A stretch of DNA of 50,585 nt from Planctomycetia bacterium (GTDB taxonomy: Bacteria > Planctomycetota > Planctomycetia > Pirellulales > Thermoguttaceae), in contig JAUNBF010000023.1 of assembly GCA_030527185.1 (NCBI GenBank), positions 1 to 50,585 of the forward strand, written 5' to 3'. The position numbers and the translations under genes are program-made. The notes below the pieces were generated by a model. It was not told the origin of the DNA and did no database searches. It worked only from the letters and a program-made list of their open reading frames with translations. Below, piece after piece: positions 1 through 8,165 of this stretch (positions are counted from its first letter, which is position 1; every line of letters begins with the position of its first letter).

Positions 1-91
1 TTTTGTCCCGACATTCCTCCTTCGTCGGAATCAACGCCTCCACCGCCGCCCAAAAATCGTCCGATATTTCCCATGGGGCCGTGCGTGGCAT
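1..91 (-). CDS. Partial transposase, N-terminus only (IS5/IS4-like)
   Basis: Thirty codons read leftwards from an ATG at 91-89 and run off the window edge. The peptide begins MPRTAPWEISDDFWAAVEAL and continues IPTKEECRDK. The pattern W-x-ISDD-x-W-x-x-(V/I)-E-x-L-IP is typical of the N-terminal domain of IS5-type DDE transposases. The catalytic region lies outside the window, so activity cannot be judged. The identification rests on a short motif. Confidence 0.6.
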   Translation of the reverse strand, partial: MPRTAPWEISDDFWAAVEALIPTKEECRDK

Positions 92-230
92 TTGTTTATT
101 CTCTTATACCCCTTATTATCGGAAATAATTGGGAGAATGTTTTATTGTTTTCGGATAAGTCCTAAGACTTTTTCCTCTGTTTTTTATTCTGACGAACGCT
201 ATTTTTGATATTTCTCAGTTGTCAAAATCT

Positions 231-251
231 GCGTTTTATGCTATAAAACGC
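231..251 (-). terminator. Putative terminator of the AraC-type gene
   Basis: A perfect 9-bp inverted repeat (GCGTTTTAT, 3-nt loop, ATAAAACGC) lies 22 bases past the stop codon of the minus-strand regulator. On the minus strand it is followed by a short TTTT stretch, so it could end that transcript. The U-tract is weak. Confidence 0.5.
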
Positions 252-272
252 GACTTATCGTGTATCCCGCGT

Positions 273-1322
273 TTATTTTCCCGGGGCGATAAAAGCGGTC
301 TGTTTTTCCGTCTGTTGACGGTACAATTTGGGGGAAAGGCCATACTCGGATCGGAAGGTGGTGGCAAAATATTCTGCCGAGCCAAAGCCACATTCCTGAG
401 CGATCTGGCCGATTGTCCAGGCGGACTGTTCCAGCAGTTCTTTGGCTGCTTCCAGACGTATTTTTCGCAGGAATTCCGCGGGGGACTGGTTGGTATGAAG
501 TTTGCAGTAGGTGGTAAACTGGGTGGTGCCAATCCCGCAGGCGGCGGCCATGGTACGGACTGTCCAGGGATGTCGCATGGCATTTTGGTCTTCCTGGAGA
601 CTTTTCAGGAACAGTTCCGTGGCACGGGAGGATGAGGAGAGGTTTTCATCCAATTCAACAACCTCTTTCTGAAGGAGTTCCAGGAGATTGAGGAGTAACT
701 CATTGATGCGCACGGCCAGACGGGAAATCCGTTTGTCTTCCGATTCGGTTTCGACCGCCTCGGCAATTTTGAGGAAACTTTGTCGAACGGCACGATCCGC
801 CTGAAGGACGGTCATCTCGTTCCACCGCAGCAGATATGTCAACGTCTGCAAATCTTCCGGTGTCAAGACCAGCCAGGAAGGCCATTTCCAGACCTGATTG
901 GGATAGTGGACGCCGACATCGAGGATAATCCAGTGGAGCCGTCCGACTTCGAGGTTGGGGGAACCGTAGCGGTGCATTTGCCAGGGGCGGGTGAGGGTCA
1001 ATTGGCCGGAATCGACCCAGTAGGGGGGCTGGTGATCGACGGCAAAGAACATTTTTCCGGTTTCCTGGAACTCGATTTCAAGTCCTTCGTGTCGGTGCCA
1101 GCCAAGTCCCCAGGTTTGCGGATTTTTGGCGTCCCAGTAACCGACGCTTCGCAGACCGGGAAGGGCCTCTTCGGGAAGTGGCTCTCCGGGATAGCAGCCG
1201 CGAGCGAGGGCTTTCAACTCAATTTCACCACGTTTGGCCGCTTCTGCCAGAGGTCCGCAGGGGCCTTGACAGGCGAGTGGTTCACGAATACGGATGTGGG
1301 TCGAGGTCAAAAGCATAGACAT
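273..1322 (-). CDS. AraC-family transcriptional regulator
   Basis: The protein (349 aa from the ATG at 1322) has an N-terminal cupin-like sensing half (HRHEGLEIEF, then a DSGQLTLTRPWQMH stretch) and a C-terminal AraC double helix-turn-helix over roughly residues 250-340. The second helix region reads IGQIAQECGFGSAEYFATTF followed by GLSPKLYRQ, the family signature. A TTG 15 bases upstream could extend it, but the ATG at 1322 has a GGA at a usable distance. It is divergent from the ceramidase-like gene cluster and separated from it by about 265 bp. AraC proteins in this position usually activate the adjacent catabolic operon in response to its substrate, so that role is inferred here. The ligand cannot be read from the sequence. 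Confidence 0.9.
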   Translation of the reverse strand: MSMLLTSTHIRIREPLACQGPCGPLAEAAKRGEIELKALARGCYPGEPLPEEALPGLRSVGYWDAKNPQTWGLGWHRHEGLEIEFQETGKMFFAVDHQPPYWVDSGQLTLTRPWQMHRYGSPNLEVGRLHWIILDVGVHYPNQVWKWPSWLVLTPEDLQTLTYLLRWNEMTVLQADRAVRQSFLKIAEAVETESEDKRISRLAVRINELLLNLLELLQKEVVELDENLSSSSRATELFLKSLQEDQNAMRHPWTVRTMAAACGIGTTQFTTYCKLHTNQSPAEFLRKIRLEAAKELLEQSAWTIGQIAQECGFGSAEYFATTFRSEYGLSPKLYRQQTEKQTAFIAPGK

Positions 1323-1463
1323 GATAATTCCAGGCAAAAAGGTTCCAGGGGACGTAAAAAATACGATTAACGAGGGGGAATTATCCCAAAAATTACAAAG
1401 GAAAAGTTCTTTTTTCCATCCATCTTCAATATACTTTACTTTTTCTTAAAAAACAACCCCCGA

Positions 1464-1505
1464 AACCTTCGATTTTATTCACCGTAGAAAATCGAAGGTT
1501 TTTTT
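1464..1505 (+). terminator. Hairpin with T-tract just upstream of the operon promoter
   Basis: A 13-bp inverted repeat (AACCTTCGATTTT ... AAAATCGAAGGTT) is followed directly by a run of T on the plus strand, the form of a rho-independent terminator. It ends three bases before the -35 box of the ceramidase cluster promoter. No plus-strand gene precedes it, so it may insulate the promoter from upstream transcription or be a binding site for the divergent AraC protein. Confidence 0.55.
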
Positions 1506-1507
1506 CC

Positions 1508-1536
1508 TTGCAATTAGGTGGGAGGTGGTTTATACT
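1508..1536 (+). promoter_or_regulatory. Sigma-70-type promoter of the ceramidase-like cluster
   Basis: TTGCAA at 1508-1513 and TATACT at 1531-1536 are separated by 17 bases. Transcription would begin near 1543, which rules out the upstream in-frame start at 1508 and supports the GTG at 1589. The box lies between the AraC gene and the cluster, as expected for a regulated promoter. Confidence 0.65.
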
Positions 1537-1588
1537 GAAAGCATGGATGGAAAAAAGAGAGAGGATGGAAAAAAGAAAAGGAGTGAAC

Positions 1589-3073
1589 GTGAAACGAAAA
1601 TTTGGGAAGGTGATAACGTGGTTCTGGGCGATTTTCGGGATGGTTTCGGCAAGTGCGGGAGGTGATTTTCAGGTCGGTGTCACTTCCGTGGAGATAACGC
1701 CGCCGGGAGAAGTGGCTCTCTGGGGACAGTTTCATCTGCGGGTTTCCAAAACGCCGGAAACGCCTTTGACCGCGAATATTGCGGCTTTGCAGGCAGGGGA
1801 GACGAAAGTGACGCTGGTTTCGCTCGATTTGCTCCAACTCTCGGATGAACTTGTGCAGGCGGTTCGTGAGGCGGTGGGAAAAAAGGACGCGGGGATTCCT
1901 CAGGATTCGATTGTGATGGCGGCGACGCATACGCACACAGCGCCGACGTTGACGACAGGACGTAGTATGGAGCAATCCGAGTCGAAAGAAAAAGCTCCCC
2001 TTCCCGGCATGGCAGGAAATGAGAATTTGCTCACTGTAGAAGAAACAATCTCCTTTCTGGCCGACCGAATCAGCGACGGAATCGTGGCGGCATGGAAAAA
2101 TTTGAAGCCGGGCAAAATGACGTATGGTCTGGATCGAAACAGCATTGGTTTCGGGCGGCGGGTGGTCTATGCGAATGGTTCGGCAGCCATGTACGGAGTG
2201 ACGAATCGGGAAGATTTTCGGAATTTGGAGGGGATGGACGATGACGATGTGGGGACGATTTTCTTTCTGGATACGGCAGATAATCTTTTGGCCATTCTGG
2301 TGAATGTGGCCTGTCCGTCGCAGGTGGTGGAAGGGCGTCATGCGATCAACGCGGATTACTGGCGTGTCGTGCGGGAAAAATTGCAGGCTCGGTACGGTCA
2401 ATCGGTCGTCATTTTGGGCACCTGTTCGGCGGCAGGGGATATTTCGCCACGTCCGTTGGTGCAGAAAAAAGCGAACGAGCGAATGCGGCAGTTGCGGGGA
2501 GTGGACGAGATGGCGGAGATTGCCCGTCGGATTGATCTTTCGGTGTCGCAGACGTGGGACGCGGTGCAAAAAGCAGCCGATTCGCAGCCGGTTTTGAAAC
2601 ATCAGAAGTTGCGTGTGGAGCTTCCGTTGCTGAACTTTACCGAAGCGCAGTATCAGGAAATCAAAAAAATGTACGATCATTACTGTCGGCTCGCGGCAGA
2701 TGAAAAGACCGCCGGGCAGGCGTTCATGGGAAAGGCATGGTGTGGTTTTGCCCTGAAACGTTACGAACTTTTGCAGAAAAATCCCGACGCGGCATGGGGC
2801 GTGGAGGTTCACGTCGTGCGAATTGGCGACACGGTTCTTTGCACCAATCCGTTTGAGCTTTTCACCGAATACGGCATTCGGATGAAGGCTCGTTCGGCGG
2901 CGACGCAGACATTTGTGGTGCAATTGAGCGGTTTTGGGAGTTATCTTCCCACCGAGCGTGCATTGCAGGGAGGAGGCTATTCCGCCATTCCGCAGAGTTG
3001 CTTTTTCAGTCCGGCAGGTGGGCAGAAATTGGTGGACGAAACGGTGAAAGCGATTCAGGAAATGTTTCCGTAA
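1589..3073 (+). CDS. Secreted ceramidase-like amidohydrolase, paralog 1
   Basis: This 494-residue protein opens the cluster. The GTG start has a perfectly placed AAAGGAG (1577-1583) and is followed by a signal peptide ending near ASA-GG. It belongs to the neutral/alkaline ceramidase N-terminal domain family (PF04734 type): FQVGVTSVEITPP at the mature N-terminus, ATHTHTAP around residues 112-119 (two histidines expected to bind zinc) and AAGDISP near residue 286, matching the family GD-x-SP motif. It is the most divergent copy: the EGMEDHDVG block of its paralogs reads EGMDDDDVG, and it lacks their long C-terminal insert. Known members cleave the amide of ceramide, but many environmental relatives have no known substrate, so function is given only at family level. 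Confidence 0.85.
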   Translation: MKRKFGKVITWFWAIFGMVSASAGGDFQVGVTSVEITPPGEVALWGQFHLRVSKTPETPLTANIAALQAGETKVTLVSLDLLQLSDELVQAVREAVGKKDAGIPQDSIVMAATHTHTAPTLTTGRSMEQSESKEKAPLPGMAGNENLLTVEETISFLADRISDGIVAAWKNLKPGKMTYGLDRNSIGFGRRVVYANGSAAMYGVTNREDFRNLEGMDDDDVGTIFFLDTADNLLAILVNVACPSQVVEGRHAINADYWRVVREKLQARYGQSVVILGTCSAAGDISPRPLVQKKANERMRQLRGVDEMAEIARRIDLSVSQTWDAVQKAADSQPVLKHQKLRVELPLLNFTEAQYQEIKKMYDHYCRLAADEKTAGQAFMGKAWCGFALKRYELLQKNPDAAWGVEVHVVRIGDTVLCTNPFELFTEYGIRMKARSAATQTFVVQLSGFGSYLPTERALQGGGYSAIPQSCFFSPAGGQKLVDETVKAIQEMFP

Positions 3074-3110
3074 ATTTTTGTTTTCATTTTATATCACGAA
3101 AGGAAGAGAT

Positions 3111-4433
3111 ATGGTCAATCGACGAGAGTTTTTGAAAAGTACCGCGTTGGGCGTGGCTGCGAGTCCGTGGCTGGTTCCAGGGTCGGTTTTGGGAAAAGAT
3201 GGGAATTTGCCTGCCAGCGAACGGATTGTGATTGCGATACTGGGCATGGGAAATCGTGGTCGTCACTCCTTCCAGGCGATGAAGCCACTGCCGGATCATC
3301 AAGTGGTGGCGATTGCGGAAGCGCGGCGGGATCGTGGTGAGGATGCCTGCCGAATGGTGGACAATTTCTACAAGGAGCGGCTCGGCGCGGCAGAATACAA
3401 GGGGTGCCAATTGTACGGCGACTTCCGCGACATCCTCCTGCGGGACGACATCGACGCGGTGTGGGGCACGGTCTGCGACCACTGGCATGGCTGTCTTTAC
3501 AGTCGAATCATCGAGTCGGGGAAGGATGTTTACGGCGAAAAGCCTCTGACGCGCTGGATTGGACAGGGGGTGAAGGTCAAAAAACTGGTGCGTCAATACG
3601 GCACTGTCTTCCAGACCGGAACGCAGCAGCGAAGCGATCCGAAATTCCGGCTGGCGTGTAACCTGGCGCGGAACGGTTACCTCGGCAAGATTACGGAGGT
3701 GCAGGTGGCGGCACCGGGCGGAACGGCGATTGAAAGCGTGCCGTCGTGCGACCCGCCGGAAGGGTTCGACTGGGATATGTGGAGTGGGCCAGCCCCGTTG
3801 CACCCGTTCGACCCGCGTCGTGTGGAGTGGTTGGGGCTGTACATGATTGCCGACTACTGTGCCGGATTCATCACCAACTGGGGCGTTCACCATCTCGACA
3901 TTGCCGGCTGGGGCGTCCCGGAAATCTTTGAAAAACCGTTCGACATCGAAGGAAAAGGGGTTTTGCCGACGCACGGTATGGCGGACACGTGGATTTCGTG
4001 GCAGATGAAAATGACGTATGACAGTGGTCTGATCATGCACTTTGTCAACTCCGGCAATCCGTACAAACAGGGTTGTCGTTTTATCGGCGACGAAGGGTGG
4101 GTTCATGTCAATCGTGGCGGCATTGAGGCGAGCGACCCGGCACTTTTAACCGTCCAGTTCAAGGATTCCGACCACCTTCTCCACGCCAGTCCTGCCTGGG
4201 GCGATTCCTACACGGCACACACGGCCGACTTCTTCCGCAGTATGCGAACGCGGCAAGACCCCATTTCTCCCGTCGAGCAAGGGCATTACGCCACGACATT
4301 GGGGAACGTTTCGGACATTTGTCTGCGTTTGGGGCGGAAATTGCGTTGGGATCCGCAGGAGGATGTGTTTGTAAACGACGCGGAAGCGAACGCCATGCGA
4401 ACACGAGCGGAACGCAGCCCCTGGACGATGTAA
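3111..4433 (+). CDS. Secreted Gfo/Idh/MocA-family oxidoreductase
   Basis: The protein (440 aa) starts at the ATG at 3111, preceded by AAAGGAAG. It carries a twin-arginine leader (NRREFLKSTALGVAASPW), so it is probably exported folded with its cofactor. A Rossmann motif (ILGMGNRGR, residues 43-51) and the family EKP motif (GEKPLTR, residues 142-148) are present. The C-terminal half has the WGVHHLDIAGWG block typical of secreted planctomycete members. The family uses NAD(P)(H) to oxidise or reduce sugars and cyclitols. Its place 37 bp after paralog 1 suggests it acts on the same substrate or on a product of the amidohydrolases. Confidence 0.9.
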   Translation: MVNRREFLKSTALGVAASPWLVPGSVLGKDGNLPASERIVIAILGMGNRGRHSFQAMKPLPDHQVVAIAEARRDRGEDACRMVDNFYKERLGAAEYKGCQLYGDFRDILLRDDIDAVWGTVCDHWHGCLYSRIIESGKDVYGEKPLTRWIGQGVKVKKLVRQYGTVFQTGTQQRSDPKFRLACNLARNGYLGKITEVQVAAPGGTAIESVPSCDPPEGFDWDMWSGPAPLHPFDPRRVEWLGLYMIADYCAGFITNWGVHHLDIAGWGVPEIFEKPFDIEGKGVLPTHGMADTWISWQMKMTYDSGLIMHFVNSGNPYKQGCRFIGDEGWVHVNRGGIEASDPALLTVQFKDSDHLLHASPAWGDSYTAHTADFFRSMRTRQDPISPVEQGHYATTLGNVSDICLRLGRKLRWDPQEDVFVNDAEANAMRTRAERSPWTM

Positions 4434-4452
4434 TTGATAATTGATAATTGAT
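4432..4452. repeat. Three tandem AATTGAT heptamers
   Basis: AATTGAT occurs three times head to tail directly at the stop codon of the oxidoreductase gene and just before the 160-bp repeat. A related AT-rich triplet of ATTAATG-like units follows the next gene at about 6576-6596. Confidence 0.7.
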
Positions 4453-4455
4453 AAA

Positions 4456-4618
4456 AGCCGCGTAGCGGCGATCCAAAAATCTTTGGAAGGAGAGGTCTGG
4501 AGAGGATAACTCTTTCTATAGAAAGGTTTCCTCTCCACGACGGTGGAAGTCTTGACGGGAAAGCGGCTATCGGCTTGCCGCAAGCCGCGCTACACCTGGT
4601 ACAAAAGACTTTTTCAAA
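4456..4618 (+). repeat. Structured ~160-bp interspersed repeat, copy 1
   Basis: This intergenic element is nearly identical to 18433-18593, with differences concentrated at the ends. It holds three hairpins: GCCGC-gta-GCGGC at the left edge; a long stem built from GGAGAGGA, AAC and CTTTCTA pairing with TAGAAAG, GTT and TCCTCTCC; and CGGCTTG-ccg-CAAGCCG near the right end, followed by CTTTTT. It could be a MITE-like or REP-like element or a mobile terminator. It contains no gene. Confidence 0.8.
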
Positions 4619-4660
4619 GAGTGTTCAAATTACCAAACCTTTATATTTACGAGAAGAATC

Positions 4661-6574
4661 ATGCGATATATCCAAATTTTAGTGACATTATTTTTCCTCA
4701 CCTCCGTCCTCACCGCCAACGACTGGGCGACGACGGGCAAAGGGGGGAGTGCGGGAAATCTGACGACAGAAGAAATTCAACAAGCGTGGGCGGAAATGCC
4801 ACGGTGGAATGCGGGGACAGATGCGAAGGCTTTGTTTGCGATGGACTGGATCGTCATTCGCGCCACGAGCGATCCGGCAACCCGGCAGGCCACGGCAGGG
4901 CGACTGGCGGAACTGCTGAAATCACCGGAGACGACGGCCAGTGCCAAAAAATTCATCCTTGCGAAGCTGTACCAGATCGGCACGGAATCGGAAGTCGCGG
5001 CGGTGGTTCCATTTTTGAACAACCCTGAAACGGTGGACGACGCACGGCTCTTTCTGGAACGCATCGGCACGGCAGAAGCACGGCAGGGTCTGCGGGAAGC
5101 GGCTGGAAAACTGGAAGGTCGGGCACTCATTGGCGTGATGAATTCGCTTTCGCTCCTGGAAGACGCGGATTTTCTGGAGACGCTCTCTGGTTACACCACA
5201 TCGGCAGACAAAGCGGTGGCACTGGCAGCGTGGCGGGCGTTGGGGAACTACGGCAGTGACGCGGCAGGACGGCTTTTCCTCCGATTTTTGCAGGCCGAGA
5301 AGGGAAAGAACGTTCCGTTGGAATCCGGGGCGATTCGCTGCGCGATTTTACTGAAAGAGCGTGGAAATGCGTATTTGGCGGAAGCGATTCTGGATCAGAT
5401 GACATTCTCGTATCGCGGTGAAGCGGCACGTCAGGCAGGTTGGCAGGCTCGTTGGGACGCGATGAGTGAGGCGGATCAGAAGAAACTGGCTCAGGAGTGG
5501 AAGAATTCGCCCGAAACTGCCAAACGGTGGGTGGCTTATCAGGTGCTGATGAAACAGGATTTTGGAAGATCGCAGGAAGGGAAAGGTTTTCCCGAATGGC
5601 TGAAGTCGCTGGAGTCGGACAACGTGCAGGCCGAGAAAGAAGCGGTGAGCTTTTTCCTCACGCAGCCGAAAGACGCGGTTGGCGGTTTCCTCTTGCAGGA
5701 GCTTCAGGGACAGAAAATTCCGTCGAAGAAAATCGTCGATTTGCTGGCACGGCTGAAATATTACAACGCGATTGACACGTTGGTGAACCTGGCGCGGAAG
5801 GGTGAGCCGGAAATTTACGAAGTGGCGATTTCCGGGCTGCGTGGGATTTGCGACGCGGACGAGCCGGATTTGGAACGGGTGTTGAAGTTGTATCTCGACG
5901 TGCAGGACGTGAAGCAGAAAGACCTCATCAGCCGAACGATTGCGGCCATTGCGGAAAAGAACCCGGAAAAAGCGCGTCGGGCGGACATTTTGCTTGGCTT
6001 TATTGAAAAAGATGGTCGAAAAGCGGAAGTCGCGTTCCAGGCGGAGGTACTCCCCATGCTGGGACGTTTGGGAACGGCGAAAGTCTTTGAAAAAGTGGAA
6101 GTTGCGCGGAAGTCGGAGCAGGAAGCTCTCCAAAACGCGGCGTGGCAGGCGTTGTGCAATTGGCCCAACGCGGAACATGCCGATTTGCTCTGGGAACGGG
6201 CGGCGGCAGGCGATTCAGCAGCTCTGCGAGCGTACATTCGCGTGATCACGATTCCGAGTGAACGGTCTGCCGAGGCGGTTTTGGCCGACTTGCAAAAAGC
6301 GTTTGCCAAGGCGGATTCCGTGGAAAATCGGCAACTGGCACTTGCCCGCGCGTCTGCGGTACGGTGCAAGGAGACCGTGGCGTGGGCGGCGACGTTCCTG
6401 GATGACGAGGCACTTTCGCAAGTCGCGTGCCAAACGATTGTGGAACTGGCTCACCACCGTTTCCTGCGACAGCCAAACAAGGCCTTTTTTGAACCCATTC
6501 TGGAAAAGGTGAAGGCGGTTTCCAAAGATGCGGAGATTCAACAGCGAGCGGAAAAAGCCCGACTGGGAATGTGA
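4661..6574 (+). CDS. Secreted HEAT-repeat protein
   Basis: The protein (637 aa) has a signal peptide of about 19 residues (MRYIQILVTLFFLTSVLTAN) and then consists almost wholly of alpha-helical HEAT-like repeats, with recurring units such as LAAWRALGNYGSDAAGRLFL and repeated LL/LARL helix pairs. No catalytic domain is visible. HEAT solenoids are protein-binding scaffolds, so it may organise exported enzymes of the cluster. The specific partner is unknown. It lies on the same strand between the oxidoreductase and the second amidohydrolase, separated from the former by the 160-bp repeat. Confidence 0.75.
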   Translation: MRYIQILVTLFFLTSVLTANDWATTGKGGSAGNLTTEEIQQAWAEMPRWNAGTDAKALFAMDWIVIRATSDPATRQATAGRLAELLKSPETTASAKKFILAKLYQIGTESEVAAVVPFLNNPETVDDARLFLERIGTAEARQGLREAAGKLEGRALIGVMNSLSLLEDADFLETLSGYTTSADKAVALAAWRALGNYGSDAAGRLFLRFLQAEKGKNVPLESGAIRCAILLKERGNAYLAEAILDQMTFSYRGEAARQAGWQARWDAMSEADQKKLAQEWKNSPETAKRWVAYQVLMKQDFGRSQEGKGFPEWLKSLESDNVQAEKEAVSFFLTQPKDAVGGFLLQELQGQKIPSKKIVDLLARLKYYNAIDTLVNLARKGEPEIYEVAISGLRGICDADEPDLERVLKLYLDVQDVKQKDLISRTIAAIAEKNPEKARRADILLGFIEKDGRKAEVAFQAEVLPMLGRLGTAKVFEKVEVARKSEQEALQNAAWQALCNWPNAEHADLLWERAAAGDSAALRAYIRVITIPSERSAEAVLADLQKAFAKADSVENRQLALARASAVRCKETVAWAATFLDDEALSQVACQTIVELAHHRFLRQPNKAFFEPILEKVKAVSKDAEIQQRAEKARLGM

Positions 6575-6677
6575 TTAATGGATTAATGATTAATGCGGTC
6601 ACGAATGCTGAAACCCCTCTCTCTGGGAGGGGTACGGCGTTCGTTGGGGCGGTTTGAAGAATTTCGAGGAGCGAAAC

Positions 6678-8123
6678 ATGTATCGAGGAATGGTGATTTT
6701 AGGAAGTCTGTTCTGGATGTTGGGTCCGGGATGTTGGGCGGCGGAGACGAAAGCTCCTGGATTTTACGTGGGAGCGGCTTCGTGCGACATTACGCCAGAC
6801 GGTCCGGTTTCGCTTGCGGGGCAGTTTTACACGCGGATTTCCGAGGGTGTGGCAACTCCGATCATGGCCAATGTTCTGGCGTTGGAATCGATCGCGGCAG
6901 ACGGCAAACAGGATCATGCCATCTGGGTCAGTCTGGATATTGGCGGCATTCCACTCATTTTCAACACCACGATTAGGGAAGCGTTTCGGGAAGCGTTTCC
7001 GCAACTGGATGTCAACAAGTTGATTCTGTCCGCAACGCATACGCACAGTGCCCCTCTTCGCGGTGAGGAGTTCAGCGAATTTTGTGCGTCGCGGGTGATT
7101 CCAGCGATAAAGCAAGCGTGGGAGAGCCGTTCGGCAGGAAAATATGCGTATGGGCTGGGTCACGCAGTCGTGGCGTACAACCGACGGGCGATTTATGCCA
7201 ATGGCACGGCGGTGATGTATGGCAACACAAACAGTCCGAATTTCCGCGCGATGGAAGGGATGGAAGACCACGATGTCGGGACGCTCTTTTTCTGGAACGC
7301 GGAAGACAAACTGATTGCGATGATGGTGAATGTGGCCTGTCCTGCGCAGGAGATGGAGCATTCGCTGAAAATCGATGCCGATTTCTGGGGGCCGGTTCGG
7401 ACGATGTTGCAAAAGGAGCATGGCGAGGATTTGGTCGTGCTGGGCGTGTGCGGAGCGGCCGGGGATATGTCACCGCATATCCGGTATCGGAAGGCTGCGG
7501 AAGAACGGATGCGGGCGTTGCGGAAATTGAGCCGGACGGAGGAACTGGCACGTCGGATCGTCCGTGCGGTGGAAGAGGTTTGGGAAGTGGCGGAAGCGAC
7601 GCGGGAAGTCCCCTCCACGGTACGGAGTCTGTATCAGGAAATCGAGCTTCCCGAACGGAAAATTACGGAACAGGATTACAAAGAGGCCGTCGCCAACGCG
7701 GAACGTGAGGAAAAGGCTGCGGCAGAGTCGAAAGATGGTGACAAGTCGGGTCATTCCGGGAAAGCAAGGTGGCATCGGCGGATTGCGCAGCGTTGGGAGA
7801 AGCTGGCGGAAAATCCGAATCCGATGTATCCGACGTGTGTTCATGTGGTGCGGATCGGGGACACGGTTTTGTGTACGAATCAGTTTGAACTCTACACCGA
7901 TTTTGGCGTTCAGATGAAATCCCGTTCGCCAGCCAAGCAGACGTTTGTCGTGCAGTTGTGCGACGGGCTGATTGGCGGTGGGACGTATCTTCCCTCCGAG
8001 CGAGCCATGCAAGGGGGCGGTTACGGAGCGGTCATTCAGTCGAACATGGTCGGTGCGGAAGGGGGGCAGATTTTGGTGGAAAAGACGTTGGAAATGGTGA
8101 ATCAGCTTTTTCCAAGACCATGA
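6678..8123 (+). CDS. Secreted ceramidase-like amidohydrolase, paralog 2
   Basis: The protein (481 aa) starts at the ATG at 6678, preceded by GAGGA. A signal peptide ends at CWAAET and the mature chain begins FYVGAASCDITPDGPVSLAG. The zinc-site motif ATHTHSAP lies near residues 118-125 and AAGDMSPHIRY near residue 265. After that comes a charged helical insert (residues about 310-370), then THVVRIGDTVLCTNQFELYTD-like and YLPSERAMQGGGYGA blocks shared by all later copies. It lacks the loop of about 18 residues that follows ATHTHSAP in paralogs 4-6. The product starts the tightly spaced part of the cluster, 42 bp before the fusion gene. Confidence 0.85.
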   Translation: MYRGMVILGSLFWMLGPGCWAAETKAPGFYVGAASCDITPDGPVSLAGQFYTRISEGVATPIMANVLALESIAADGKQDHAIWVSLDIGGIPLIFNTTIREAFREAFPQLDVNKLILSATHTHSAPLRGEEFSEFCASRVIPAIKQAWESRSAGKYAYGLGHAVVAYNRRAIYANGTAVMYGNTNSPNFRAMEGMEDHDVGTLFFWNAEDKLIAMMVNVACPAQEMEHSLKIDADFWGPVRTMLQKEHGEDLVVLGVCGAAGDMSPHIRYRKAAEERMRALRKLSRTEELARRIVRAVEEVWEVAEATREVPSTVRSLYQEIELPERKITEQDYKEAVANAEREEKAAAESKDGDKSGHSGKARWHRRIAQRWEKLAENPNPMYPTCVHVVRIGDTVLCTNQFELYTDFGVQMKSRSPAKQTFVVQLCDGLIGGGTYLPSERAMQGGGYGAVIQSNMVGAEGGQILVEKTLEMVNQLFPRP

Positions 8124-8165
8124 TTTTGAAAAGAGGTTGAAACCATCTAATTTTAAGGAGAAAAA

